Positions 1-8,249 of a stretch of 35,254 nucleotides of DNA are shown one piece after another (position 1 is the stretch's first letter; each line of letters begins with the position of its first letter). Below the pieces are notes generated by a model. It saw only the letters and a list, made by a program, of their open reading frames with translations, did not search any database and was not told the origin of the DNA. Source of the stretch: an uncultured Oscillochloris sp. (lineage in GTDB: Bacteria > Chloroflexota > Chloroflexia > Chloroflexales > Chloroflexaceae); NCBI GenBank assembly GCA_903916565.1, contig CAIWXH010000732.1, forward strand, positions 1 through 35,254, in the 5' to 3' direction. The position numbers and the translations under genes are program-made.

Positions 1-1
1 G

Positions 2-2194
2 CTGCTCTGGGGCGCTTATCACCAAGGGGCCGACGGCGAGTCGCACATCAGCCTCGAACTCTTCACGCTGGCCGACTTGGCCGAAGCCTACCCGCGTTAT
101 AGCCGCTTCTTTCAGGTTCAGACGCCGCTGGAGAGCCTGCCCCTGGGCCTGCGCGAGCGCCTACGCAAGCCGCTGATGCTGCGTATGATCGCTGAGAGCT
201 ACCGCGATGGCCCGGTGGTGCTGTCGGCCCGTGGTTTTAGCCTCGGCCTCTTCCGTCGTTTCTACGACGAGCGGGTGCGCCAGCGGCGCGAACAGCTTTT
301 TATGGACGAGCTGGCCAATGAGTTGCTGCGACGTGGTCAGACGGCGGCCCCGCTGCACGAACTGGCCTATAACGAGCGGCTGCGTGATGAACTGCTCAGC
401 GAAGATCCTGACTCGACCTACATCCGGCTGCTTGATGGCGGCATTCTGGCCGAGCTGGGCGGCGACCTTTACACGGGCGAGGTGGTGAGCTTCGCCTATG
501 CCGAGCTAGGGGCATACGTTCTGGCCCGGCACCTGTTGCGCGACCCCGGTGCCCGTGGCGGGCTGCCCGCCGCCGTGGCTGCGCTGATGGCGCGCTCGCG
601 TGGCTTCCCCTTGGCCTTTGATGTGGCCCGCACCGCGCTGCTGATCGCCCGTCAGCCCGAGGCGTTCGCCGAGTTGGCCCAGTCGTCCGATATTGAGCTG
701 CGTGAACTGGTCGCCCAGACGCTTGTCGAGTTGCACGCTGACGAGCCAGCCGCCGCCGCCGAGCTAATTAAGAACCTCTGCCAGCGCGAGTCGGACGAGG
801 CCCGCCGCACTGGCCTCAAGGCGGCCTACTATATTGGGCCACGCGCCCGTGAGATTTTCCTCTGGGCAGCGGGCCGGGGCAGCCCTGCGCTGCGGCGTGT
901 CGCCCGCGACACGCTCTACCTGACGTGGCACCACGACCCCGAGTTTACCTACGGGCTGCTGCGCGACTTGGTCGCCCGCGTCGGCCCTGGTGCCCTGCGC
1001 GACCTGCGGAATATCCTTGAGTTCTTCTTCGAGCTGTCGGTGGTGATCTACAACAATCACCCCGAGCGCCCCGATGTGCGCGATACGACGGTGGATCTCT
1101 ATTATGAACTGGCCCGCCAACGCCTGCACCTCGACATCCTCAACACCGGGATGTTTGGCAAGACCATCGAGGATCTGATCTTCCAGGCGGTGGCGAGCGC
1201 CTTCTCGCAGCCTGTCCTCGACGCCGTGCTGATGGCCGAGGTGGTGCCCATCGAACAGTTCTTCGCGCTGCCCCAAGCGGAACGCGCCATTCTGGTGCAT
1301 GTTGCGCCGCTCTTTGACCCGGCCACGCCCTTGGTCGCTTATGCGGGTGAAATCGAGGCGCTGCTGCGCTCGGAGAATGTGTTTTTCAACCTCGTGGCGA
1401 TCACGCAGATCGCGCTGCACGCCGCCGAAAACCTCTCCGCCGCCGAGCCGGTCATCCGGGCGCTGTTCGAGCGCCTGCCCAGCGAGGGGCGGCTCTGGCT
1501 GCTGCTTAGCTTTAGCGTGCGCCTGCCCACCACGCCGCCAACATGGGCACCGCTGATCGAGTGGCTCACCGAGCGGATGTTTGTGGAACACCCCGCGATT
1601 ATCTATGGCGAGACCCCGAGCATCCTCCAGCGCCTCGCCGATGTGCTGCTGCTGCCCCTTGGGCACGTCTACGGCAAGGTCGGGCAGACGATGCCGCTGA
1701 TCGAGTTGATGCTGCAAGACGGTCTGATCCGTAACGATGAGCGGCTGGTCGAGCGGGTCGTCGCTGGCTTAGCCGCCGTCGGTTTTTACTACCCCGCGCC
1801 GGTTTTCCGCATGTTGGGCGATATGCTCACCGCACGCGAGGGGCGCGTCCCCGTCGCGCTGGTGTCAACCCTGGCGACCATCCGCACAATGCACCTCGAT
1901 GCCGTGGATGTCTTTATGACCCGCCACGAGCTGAGCGATGAGATCCAGCGCCGGGTGGCGGCGGCCGCTGATGTCGAGCTGGTGCGGCGCTACATTGACT
2001 GGCTGGGCCTCTATAATCAGGTCGTCCACTCGTGCATGTACTACCCGAAGATGCGCCGCCAGATGGCGATGGCCCTGATGGAGATGGTGGCACAGGCCAA
2101 GACGCCCCAAGAGGTGATTGGCGCCTACACGGCGACGGCGTTTCGGATGCTGCGCGAGGCTGGCTTTAAGCTGAGCGAGTGGACGACGCCGTGA
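2..2194 (+). CDS. NACHT/STAND-type NTPase C-terminal part with helical repeats (5'-truncated by window edge)
   Basis: The reading frame is open from the first complete codon at position 2, so the gene starts upstream of the window and about 730 residues are visible. The first TTG at 77 is only an internal codon. The early part has the look of the region after a NACHT NTPase core: a segment rich in the pattern LPLGLRERLRKPLML, then FSLGLFRRFYDERV, a winged-helix-like stretch, and a VSFAYAELGAYVLARHLL segment that resembles the end of the NACHT-associated helical domain. The remainder (from about residue 190) is leucine/alanine-rich helical sequence resembling HEAT/ARM-like repeats. The nucleotide-binding P-loop would lie outside the window. 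STAND proteins of this kind act as regulated switches in signalling or antiphage defence, but the effector end is not visible, so the role here is unknown. The stop at 2192-2194 abuts the convergent pseudogene. Confidence 0.6.
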   Translation: MLWGAYHQGADGESHISLELFTLADLAEAYPRYSRFFQVQTPLESLPLGLRERLRKPLMLRMIAESYRDGPVVLSARGFSLGLFRRFYDERVRQRREQLFMDELANELLRRGQTAAPLHELAYNERLRDELLSEDPDSTYIRLLDGGILAELGGDLYTGEVVSFAYAELGAYVLARHLLRDPGARGGLPAAVAALMARSRGFPLAFDVARTALLIARQPEAFAELAQSSDIELRELVAQTLVELHADEPAAAAELIKNLCQRESDEARRTGLKAAYYIGPRAREIFLWAAGRGSPALRRVARDTLYLTWHHDPEFTYGLLRDLVARVGPGALRDLRNILEFFFELSVVIYNNHPERPDVRDTTVDLYYELARQRLHLDILNTGMFGKTIEDLIFQAVASAFSQPVLDAVLMAEVVPIEQFFALPQAERAILVHVAPLFDPATPLVAYAGEIEALLRSENVFFNLVAITQIALHAAENLSAAEPVIRALFERLPSEGRLWLLLSFSVRLPTTPPTWAPLIEWLTERMFVEHPAIIYGETPSILQRLADVLLLPLGHVYGKVGQTMPLIELMLQDGLIRNDERLVERVVAGLAAVGFYYPAPVFRMLGDMLTAREGRVPVALVSTLATIRTMHLDAVDVFMTRHELSDEIQRRVAAAADVELVRRYIDWLGLYNQVVHSCMYYPKMRRQMAMALMEMVAQAKTPQEVIGAYTATAFRMLREAGFKLSEWTTP

Positions 2195-2702
2195 TCAGTC
2201 GGGGGTGCCCCCGACCTGCGCTTCGCGCTGGCGGAGGTGGGCCTCAAGGCTTGCCAGGAGCGTGGGTAGACTGACGGGCTTGACATAATAGGCGTCAGCG
2301 CCCGCCGCTAGGCAGCGCTCGCGATCCCCCGGCAGCGCCAGCGTCGTCATGACGATCAGCGGGAGACAGCGCATCTGCCCCTCGGCGCGCAGTTGGCGCA
2401 GTACCGCCGGCCCGTCCAGCCCTGGCATCTGAAGCTGAAGCTCCCCGGCGCATGCGCGATCAGCGCCTGAAAGCGGTGCTCAGTCTGTCTAAGCTGCTCG
2501 GCGGCACCCGTGCGCTCAGGTGCGGCCCTTCGCGCTCAAGGTGCGAGTCAGCTTGGTCACAGGCCAAACTGGCGTTCAGCGTTCCAAGCCGTTGACCACG
2601 CCGTCTGGCATCCAGTTCCTGTTCAGCCTTGGCTAAGCGCGCCCGCAGCGCTTGATTGGCTCTGACCAGCGCTTCGCTTGATCGTCGTTGTCCCGCCATC
2701 AT
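2195..2702 (-). pseudogene. Decayed PAS/receiver hybrid sensor kinase remnant
   Basis: Reading the minus strand from ATG 2702, a coiled-coil-like N-terminus (LVRANQALRARLAKAEQELD) is followed, after a frame change near 2520, by a segment typical of the entry into a PAS domain (AAEQLRQTEHRFQALIAHAP, about 2505-2448). It then jumps directly into the second half of a response-regulator receiver (MPGLDGPAVLRQL...GADAYYVKPV, 2428-2195). The PAS core, any kinase domains and the first half of the receiver are missing. The residue at the phospho-acceptor position before MPGLDG reads as Gln rather than Asp in the frame upstream of 2428. I infer a former PAS-containing hybrid kinase reduced by internal deletion plus a frameshift. 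A short in-frame receiver-only product from 2428 is possible but would be non-functional. Confidence 0.65.
2198..2215. terminator. Perfect GC hairpin between convergent genes
   Basis: GTCGGGGG and CCCCCGAC form an 8-bp perfect stem around a 2-nt centre (6-7 bp with a realistic loop). It sits just after the stop of the NACHT-like gene and inside the 3' end of the opposing receiver fragment. There is no U-tract, so it may only contribute to termination. Confidence 0.4.
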
Positions 2703-2965
2703 GTACCTGTTGACGTAGCCCTGTGTTGTGTATGTCCGTCATTAGCATGCTATGATTATGCTGCACATCATGTGGAGCGTCAATGGTCGCTTGGAACGGC
2801 GCGTATCGCGCACAACACCCGCGTCTGCTAAACAAAAAGCGAATCTCAGTGGCAGGGTGTTCATCGCTTGTTCATCAAAGAGAGGTAGATTGCACAGGCT
2901 ATGGCGTAAAGGCACCGCTAATCGAAGCGCCTTGTTGATCGTTATGTATGACCCTAAAGGGCACC
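2703..2965. other. Intergenic leader upstream of the ligase cluster
   Basis: Divergent spacer between the pseudogene and the acyl ligase. A weak sigma70-like match exists on the plus strand (TTGTGT at 2726-2731 and TATGAT at 2751-2756, 19-nt spacer). A plus-strand ORF through 2752-3030 has no recognisable protein features. No convincing RNA structure was seen. Confidence 0.3.
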
Positions 2966-4441
2966 ATGAACACAGCGAACTACCTGCTCGAAACCGGCGC
3001 AGACCACCGTCTTGCGCTCATCGACGGTGAGCAGAGCTACACCTACGGCGAGCTACGTGCAGCGGTCGTGGCGCTTACGCATGCGTTAGTTGCTAACGGG
3101 GTGCAGCCGCAAGCGCATGTTGCCATCTTTGGCCCAAACACGTATTTCTGGATCGCTGCCTATCTTGCGATCCTCAAGCTTGGTGCCGTTGCCGTGCCCT
3201 TTTCGCCTGCGGCCAAGCCAGCCCAACTCGCCGAGATGCAGAAGCTGGTGGCGTGCCAAGTGGTCTGTGCCCCGGCGGCGCAGCTCACCCCGGCGCATCG
3301 CACGGTTTTTGGCGACTGCGTGGTGATCACCGAGGCGGCGCTGACGGCTGATCTATCGGCGGGGCCAGTTGGGCCAAGCAGCGCCGAGGTTGCGCCCACC
3401 CAGCTTGCTGCGCTGATGCTCACCTCGGGCACCACCGCCCGTCCGCGTGCGGTCTGCGTGACGCATCGCAATATCCAGGCCAACACCAACTCGATTATTG
3501 CTGCGCTTGAGATCGGGCTGGATGATCGGATGCTGGTCGTGCTGCCCTTTCACTACTGCTTTGGCACCTCGCTGCTCCATACACATCTGCGCGCAGGTGC
3601 CACCCTGGTTTTGGCCAATAACGCCGCCTTGCCTGAGGTGCTGCTCAACGAACTGGAAGCCCATAGCTGCACCAGCTTTGCGGGTGTGCCGTCGGTCTAC
3701 CAGTTGCTCTTGCGGAACTCGACCTTTCCCCGGCGCAGCCTGCCCGCGCTTCGCACCTTTCAGCAGGCCGGGGGCAAACTTCAGCCAGTGTTGATCGAAG
3801 AGCTGACCGCGCTGCGGCCCACGGCGCGGATCTTCATTATGTATGGGCAGACCGAGGCGACCGCCCGGCTCTCGTACCTGCCGCTTGAGCAGATGCAGGC
3901 CAAGCGGGGGTCGATTGGCCGGGGCTTGCCGGGCGTTAAGCTGCGTGTGGTCAATGAGGCGGGCCAGGAGGTTCGTCCCGGCGAGGTCGGCCAGATTATC
4001 GCTTACGGCGAGAATGTGACCGCTGGCTACCTCAACGACCCCGAGTCGACGGCGCGCACGTTTGTTGGCGGGGCGCTGCATACCGGCGATCTCGCCACCG
4101 TCGATGCCGATGGCTACATCTACATTGTTGATCGGCAAAGCGACTTTATTAAGCCGCTGGGCCACCGCGTCAGCAGCCACGAGATCGAGGCGTGCGTGCT
4201 GGCGCTGCCCGATGTGCTGGCCGCCGCCGCCATCGGCGTGCCCGACCCGCTGCTTGGCGAGGCGATTAGGGTGTACGTGACGCTGCGGCCAGGGGCGGTG
4301 CTGGACGAGCAGGCGATGCTTGCCCACTACAAGCGCACGCTGCCGCGCTATATGACCCCTAAGCAAATCGTCATTCTGGCGCAACTGCCAATGAATAGTC
4401 AGGGCAAGGTGCTGAAGACGGCCCTGCGCCAGTTGGTCTAG
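2966..4441 (+). CDS. AMP-forming acyl/aminoacyl ligase (class I adenylate-forming enzyme)
   Basis: A 491-residue member of the ANL superfamily, which activates a carboxylic acid as acyl-AMP and passes it to CoA or to a carrier-protein thiol. Core motifs are present in order: A3 TSGTTARPRA (about residues 152-161; the usual Gly-x-Pro-Lys is Ala-Arg-Pro-Arg), A5 MYGQTE (about 292), A7 HTGDL (about 371), A8 DRQSDFIKPLGHRV (about 389) and A10 NSQGKVLK with the likely catalytic Lys481. I chose ATG 2966 because AAAGGG lies 4 nt upstream; an in-frame ATG at 2948 has no better site. A discrete acyl carrier protein and a holo-ACP synthase lie downstream on the same strand, so loading of that ACP is the likely job, as DltA does for DltC or as the ligases of exosortase-linked polysaccharide clusters may do. 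The substrate cannot be told from the sequence. Confidence 0.85.
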   Translation: MNTANYLLETGADHRLALIDGEQSYTYGELRAAVVALTHALVANGVQPQAHVAIFGPNTYFWIAAYLAILKLGAVAVPFSPAAKPAQLAEMQKLVACQVVCAPAAQLTPAHRTVFGDCVVITEAALTADLSAGPVGPSSAEVAPTQLAALMLTSGTTARPRAVCVTHRNIQANTNSIIAALEIGLDDRMLVVLPFHYCFGTSLLHTHLRAGATLVLANNAALPEVLLNELEAHSCTSFAGVPSVYQLLLRNSTFPRRSLPALRTFQQAGGKLQPVLIEELTALRPTARIFIMYGQTEATARLSYLPLEQMQAKRGSIGRGLPGVKLRVVNEAGQEVRPGEVGQIIAYGENVTAGYLNDPESTARTFVGGALHTGDLATVDADGYIYIVDRQSDFIKPLGHRVSSHEIEACVLALPDVLAAAAIGVPDPLLGEAIRVYVTLRPGAVLDEQAMLAHYKRTLPRYMTPKQIVILAQLPMNSQGKVLKTALRQLV

Positions 4442-4621
4442 CGTACGCTGCAAACCAGACCGTCTTCTACGGCGAATCACGCACGGTAAGCGCGATCTCG
4501 CGCCAAGCCGCCAAGCCGCCAACTAGCCGTGTGCGTGGGGTACGCCGAATGGTCAAGCGGAAATCGTTGCTTCTGAACCTGGCCTAGCCTGCGTTATTAC
4601 GCTGATACAAAAGGACTTCTG

Positions 4622-6631
4622 ATGTGTGGCATCGCGGGCACCTTAAACCTGACCCAACCGTTTGGCACGCCGCTGCCGAATCTCCAGGCGATGCTTGCGA
4701 TGCTCACCCATCGCGGGCCAGAGGAGGCCGGTTTCTACGTTGATGGCGCGGTCGGCTTGGCCCACGCTCGCCTCAGCATCGTCGGACTCAGCAACGGTCT
4801 CCAGCCGATCCCGAACGAAGATGGCAGCATCTGGGCGATTTGCAACGGGGAGTTTTTCAACTACGTTGAGCTGCGCGAGGCGCTGCGGGCCAGAGGGCAC
4901 GTTTTCAAGACGGCGTCGGACACCGAGGTGCTGGTGCATCTCTACGAGGAGCAGGGCTGGGCGGCGACCCGTGAGCTGAATGGGCAGTTCGCGTTTGCCC
5001 TCTGGGACAGCACGCGGGGCCGCCTGCTGCTGGGGCGCGACCGCCTTGGGGTGCGCCCGCTCTTCTACACGGTCTGCAACGGCCAGTTGCTGTTTGCCTC
5101 AGAGTTGAAGGCGCTGCTGGCGGGCGGCATTCCGCGCCAGCTTGACCGGCGGGCGCTGGCCCAGGTTTTTACCACGTGGTCACCGCTGCCGGGCCGCACG
5201 ATTCTTGAAGGGGTCAGCGAGGTCTTACCCGGTCACATTCTCTTCGCCACGACCGGCTCGCCCAAGCTGACCAGCGAGCAGTACTGGCGGCTGAGTTTCC
5301 CCGCGCTGGGCGAGCTTGAGCAGCGCAGCACTGAGGAGTATGTCGCGGAGATTCGCACAACCCTGACGGACGCCACGCGCATTCGCCTGCGGGCCGATGT
5401 GCCGGTCGGTGCCTATCTCAGTGGCGGATTGGACTCGACCCTGATTTCGAGCCTCGCCCAGGCGCAGTTGCCGCATCAGCTTCACACCTTCTCGGTGGCC
5501 TTTCACGACCCGGCCTTTGACGAGCGCGCCTACCAATATCAGGTCGCCAAAACGCTCGGCACGCTGCACCATGTTATTGAGTGCGACGCCGACTCCATTC
5601 GCGCCACCCTGCCCGCTGTCCTCTGGCACACCGAGGTGCCGCTGCTGCGGCTCACCCCGGTGCCGATGTACCTGCTCTCGCAGCTTGTGCATGCACATGG
5701 CCTGAAGGTGATGCTTTCGGGCGAAGGGGCCGACGAGTTTTTCGGCGGCTACGACATTTTCAAAGAGACGCTGGTGCGCCGCTTCTGGGCGCGCAACCCT
5801 GGCTCGCGGCTTAGGCCGCTGCTGCTGCGGCGCTTGTACAGTCACATCAGCGACCTGCAAAACATCTCGCCCGCGCTGCTCCAGCGCTTTTTCGGCCAAG
5901 GGCTTACCGAGACGGATCGGCCCGACTACAGCCACATGCTGCGCTGGCAGAATACCAGCCGAGCCAGACGCCTCTTTGCGCCCGACGTGACGCAGGCGCT
6001 GGCCGATTATCAGGTCATGGACGAGCTTGCGGCCAATCTGCCCGCCGAGCTGATGAACTGGGAGCCGCTGGCGCGGGCACAGTACCTGGAGATTACGACG
6101 TTTCTTTCGACCTATTTGCTTGGCTCGCAGGGCGACCGGGTGGGCATGGCGCATGCGGTCGAGTGTCGCCACCCCTTCCTCGACCATCGCGTCGTCAGCC
6201 TAAGCAACCGTATCCCGGCGCGGCTGAAGGTGCGCGGGCTGCGCGGCGAAAAGTACGTGCTGCGCCAAGCCGCGCAGGGTCTTGTGCCAAACGAGATTAT
6301 TGCGCGGGAGAAGCAGCCCTACCGAGCGCCAATCCGCAGCGTCTTCAGTGGCCGCCCGCTGCCCGACTATGCCCAGGAACTGCTGAGCGAGCGGCAGCTC
6401 CGCGCCACGGGCATCTTCGCCCCCGAAGCCGTCAGGCTGCTGCTGACGAAGGTGCAAAACTCGCCCGCGCTGAGTGAAGTTGACCAGATGGCCTTCATCG
6501 GCGTGCTGAGTACGCAGATGATCAACAGCTACTTTATCGAAGACTGGAACGCGCACGCGGCGGCCCGTCGTCGTGCGCTACCCATGACCGATGTGGGCGC
6601 GCAAGTGGTGGGCGGTGAGGGAAACCTGTAG
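4622..6631 (+). CDS. asnB: Glutamine-hydrolysing asparagine synthase family amidotransferase
   Basis: A 669-residue protein with the two-domain AsnB layout. MCGIAG at the N-terminus leaves Cys2 as the class II glutaminase nucleophile after Met removal. The glutaminase domain covers roughly residues 1-210, followed by an ATP-pyrophosphatase synthetase domain with the PP-loop SGGLDST at about residues 267-273. SGEGADEFFGGY and the late HPFLDHRVV segment are further typical family blocks. The start is fixed by Cys2 and by AAGGA at 4611-4615. The reaction transfers glutamine nitrogen to an adenylated carboxylate. The length is at the upper end for the family, as in the amidotransferases of polysaccharide and natural-product clusters, and the neighbours (ligase, ACP, NAD-synthase-like protein) argue for a dedicated amidation step rather than housekeeping asparagine synthesis. 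True asparagine synthase cannot be excluded. Confidence 0.88.
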   Translation: MCGIAGTLNLTQPFGTPLPNLQAMLAMLTHRGPEEAGFYVDGAVGLAHARLSIVGLSNGLQPIPNEDGSIWAICNGEFFNYVELREALRARGHVFKTASDTEVLVHLYEEQGWAATRELNGQFAFALWDSTRGRLLLGRDRLGVRPLFYTVCNGQLLFASELKALLAGGIPRQLDRRALAQVFTTWSPLPGRTILEGVSEVLPGHILFATTGSPKLTSEQYWRLSFPALGELEQRSTEEYVAEIRTTLTDATRIRLRADVPVGAYLSGGLDSTLISSLAQAQLPHQLHTFSVAFHDPAFDERAYQYQVAKTLGTLHHVIECDADSIRATLPAVLWHTEVPLLRLTPVPMYLLSQLVHAHGLKVMLSGEGADEFFGGYDIFKETLVRRFWARNPGSRLRPLLLRRLYSHISDLQNISPALLQRFFGQGLTETDRPDYSHMLRWQNTSRARRLFAPDVTQALADYQVMDELAANLPAELMNWEPLARAQYLEITTFLSTYLLGSQGDRVGMAHAVECRHPFLDHRVVSLSNRIPARLKVRGLRGEKYVLRQAAQGLVPNEIIAREKQPYRAPIRSVFSGRPLPDYAQELLSERQLRATGIFAPEAVRLLLTKVQNSPALSEVDQMAFIGVLSTQMINSYFIEDWNAHAAARRRALPMTDVGAQVVGGEGNL

Positions 6632-6650
6632 TGGTTCACCACTTGCCGCT

Positions 6651-6760
6651 GCCCCTCTCCCCCGGCCCCTCTCCCACACGGGGAGAGGGAGGATTCCGCA
6701 GCAGGAAGTGTTCGACTCCCCCTCTCCCGTTCTGGGAGAGGGGGCTGGGGGGTGAGGGGC
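6651..6760. repeat. 110-bp C-tract/G-tract palindromic repeat, copy 1
   Basis: Intergenic element built from CCCCTCTCCC blocks and their complements (GGGAGAGGGG), with a core ATTCCGCAGCAG. A second copy of the same length lies at 31594-31703 in the same orientation. The ends read GCCCCTC and GAGGGGC and the element folds into two hairpins. It lies between asnB and the NAD-synthase-like gene. Confidence 0.8.
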
Positions 6761-6813
6761 ATAAGACGGTAACGTAAAAGCAGCCTAGTTTTGTTACGAC
6801 AAGGAGGAAGCCA

Positions 6814-7782
6814 GTGCCGTTCGGAACTCATGTCCTTACCATTGATCCAGAGCTTGAGACCGCGCACATCGTCACCGTGCTGCGCCAGACAATTCAGCAG
6901 GACTTTCGCCGCAAGGGGGCCATCGTCGGGCTGAGTGGCGGCATCGACTCGGCGGTCGTTTTGGGGCTGGCGGTCAAAACTTTTGGCCCCGAGCGCGTGC
7001 TGGCGGTCATGATGCCCGAAAAAGCCTCTAGCCCGGTGAGTGAGCAGTACGCCAAGCAGCTTGCGGACAAGTATGGCGTGACCGCGATTACGGAGGATCT
7101 TACCGCTGGGCTGGCGGGGCTGAATTGTTACGAGCGCCAGGACGAGGCCGTGCGCTCGGTCTTCCCGGATTACGACCCTAGCCTGGACGCGATTAAGCTG
7201 GTGCTACCGACGGATCTGCTGGAGCGTGGGAGCCTGAATGTCTACTCGCTCAGCCTGAGTCGGCCCGGTGGCGCAGAGCGGCGGCGGGTGCTGCCGGTGG
7301 CGGCCTACCTTCAGATTGTGGCGGCCTCGAATATGAAGCAGCGCTCGCGCATGCTGATGGTCTACTATCACGCCGAGCAGCGCAACTACGCCGTGATTGG
7401 CACGGCCAACCGCAACGAGCACGCCCAGGGCTTTTTTGTCAAGTATGGCGACGGTGGGGCCGATATTCAGCCGATCCAGCATCTGTACAAGACCCAGGTG
7501 TATCAGTTGGCGCACTATCTGGGGGTCACCCAAGAGATTATTGACCGCACGCCGACCACCGACACCTACAGCGCCGAGCAGACTCAGGAGGAGTTCTACT
7601 ATCGGCTGCCGTTCGATCTGATGGATCTGATCTGGTACGGTCTCGACCACGAAGTCCCGGCGGCTGAGGTCGCGGTGGCCTTACAGCTCAGCACGCAGCA
7701 GGTCGAGAACGTCTACCGCGATCTGGCGCAGAAGAGCCGCTCGACCGCGTATCTGCGGGCCAAGCCGCTGATGGTGCGCTAA
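6814..7782 (+). CDS. NAD(+) synthase-like ATP pyrophosphatase
   Basis: A 322-residue N-type ATP-pyrophosphatase related to ammonia-dependent NadE. The PP-loop SGGIDSA starts at residue 41. GTANRNE and KYGDGGADIQPI match the NadE blocks after the helix that binds adenylate, and PTTDTYSAEQTQEEFYY replaces the usual NadE sequence ending in QTDE. The protein is longer than typical NH3-dependent NadE (about 270 residues) and has no glutaminase domain of its own. GTG 6814 is chosen because a strong AAGGAGG lies at 6801-6807 with 6-nt spacing. NadE proper adenylates deamido-NAD and amidates it. Here the gene sits among an AsnB-type amidotransferase, a ligase and an ACP, and I infer it adenylates or amidates the pathway intermediate rather than making NAD. 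That inference rests on context and on the divergent C-terminal motifs only. Confidence 0.75.
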   Translation: MPFGTHVLTIDPELETAHIVTVLRQTIQQDFRRKGAIVGLSGGIDSAVVLGLAVKTFGPERVLAVMMPEKASSPVSEQYAKQLADKYGVTAITEDLTAGLAGLNCYERQDEAVRSVFPDYDPSLDAIKLVLPTDLLERGSLNVYSLSLSRPGGAERRRVLPVAAYLQIVAASNMKQRSRMLMVYYHAEQRNYAVIGTANRNEHAQGFFVKYGDGGADIQPIQHLYKTQVYQLAHYLGVTQEIIDRTPTTDTYSAEQTQEEFYYRLPFDLMDLIWYGLDHEVPAAEVAVALQLSTQQVENVYRDLAQKSRSTAYLRAKPLMVR

Positions 7783-7784
7783 GA

Positions 7785-7864
7785 CCAGGTTTCAGGTGCC
7801 TGGTTTCAGGTTTCAGGCCGAGCGCTTTGCGTACACCTAGACTGTAAAGCATCCACAAGCCTTG
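7785..7864 (+). repeat. CAGGTTTCAGG stop-codon-associated element, copy 1 (80 bp)
   Basis: Begins 2 nt after the TAA of the NAD-synthase-like gene, with GGTTTCAGGTTTCAGGCCGA inside and AGCCTTG at the far end. It is related to the 90-bp copies at 16198 and 28079 but is 10 bp shorter and has a less perfect terminal repeat. Confidence 0.7.
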
Positions 7865-7892
7865 TCTAAGGGCTTGACTATTGTGACGGAGG

Positions 7893-7939
7893 GGGAGGGT
7901 GTTTAGTGGGAGGGCTTGGCCCTCCCTAAACACCCTCCC
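7893..7939 (+). terminator. Long near-perfect hairpin before the ACP gene
   Basis: GGGAGGGTGTTTAG at 7893-7906 and its complement at 7926-7939 extend through a second GGGAGGGC/GCCCTCCC pair to a TTG loop. This gives about 21 paired bases with one 2-nt bulge. No U-tract follows, so it may be a processing site, attenuator or mobile-repeat remnant rather than a classical terminator. It separates the first three cluster genes from the ACP/AcpS pair. Confidence 0.5.
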
Positions 7940-7988
7940 AGATGGGCCTTCTGTTTGCGCCAAGTATCTAATGCGAGAGGAGCCTGGA

Positions 7989-8249
7989 GTGGAGATCAAG
8001 GAACGCATCCGCGAGTTCATCGTTAGCAACTGCCTGTTCGGCGATACAAGCTTTGATTTGCGCGACGATACTGCATTGCTCGACTCAGGAATTATCGACT
8101 CGACGGGGGTAATCGAGTTGGTATTGTTCCTCTCCGAGGCGTTTGGCTTGGACGTGCCGCCGGAGGACATGCTCCCGGCGAATTTCAACTCACTTGGTCA
8201 ACTGACCAGCTATGTGCAGCAGCGGATTCCGGTGGCGTCTGCGCTGTGA
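7989..8249 (+). CDS. Acyl carrier protein (phosphopantetheine-binding)
   Basis: An 86-residue acidic helical protein. LLDSGIIDSTGVIELVLFL carries the attachment serine (Ser38 in IIDSTG), which AcpS-type enzymes modify with 4'-phosphopantetheine, and the surrounding D-S and following helix fit the PP-binding domain. GTG 7989 is chosen because AGAGGAG sits 6 nt upstream; ATG 7971 is in frame but overlaps that site, and longer versions run into the hairpin. The sequence is unlike fatty-acid AcpP (which has DSLDTVEL) and closer to stand-alone carrier proteins of D-alanylation or natural-product type. The stop overlaps the holo-ACP synthase start by 4 nt (GTGA), implying coupled translation. Likely partners are the AMP ligase at 2966 and AcpS at 8246. 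Confidence 0.85.
   Translation: MEIKERIREFIVSNCLFGDTSFDLRDDTALLDSGIIDSTGVIELVLFLSEAFGLDVPPEDMLPANFNSLGQLTSYVQQRIPVASAL

Noticed and set aside
764-1717. 317-residue minus-strand ORF within the NACHT-like gene
   Set aside because: Gln/Arg/His-rich antisense frame typical of high-GC shadows.
2752-3030. 92-residue plus-strand ORF upstream of the ligase
   Set aside because: It overlaps the ligase start out of frame, with basic and uneven composition and no homologous-looking motif.
3353-4522. 389-residue minus-strand ORF opposite the acyl ligase
   Set aside because: No domains are visible, and the plus frame carries all the adenylation motifs.
5225-6187. 320-residue minus-strand ORF within asnB
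   Set aside because: A shadow of a high-GC gene with intact AsnB motifs on the other strand.
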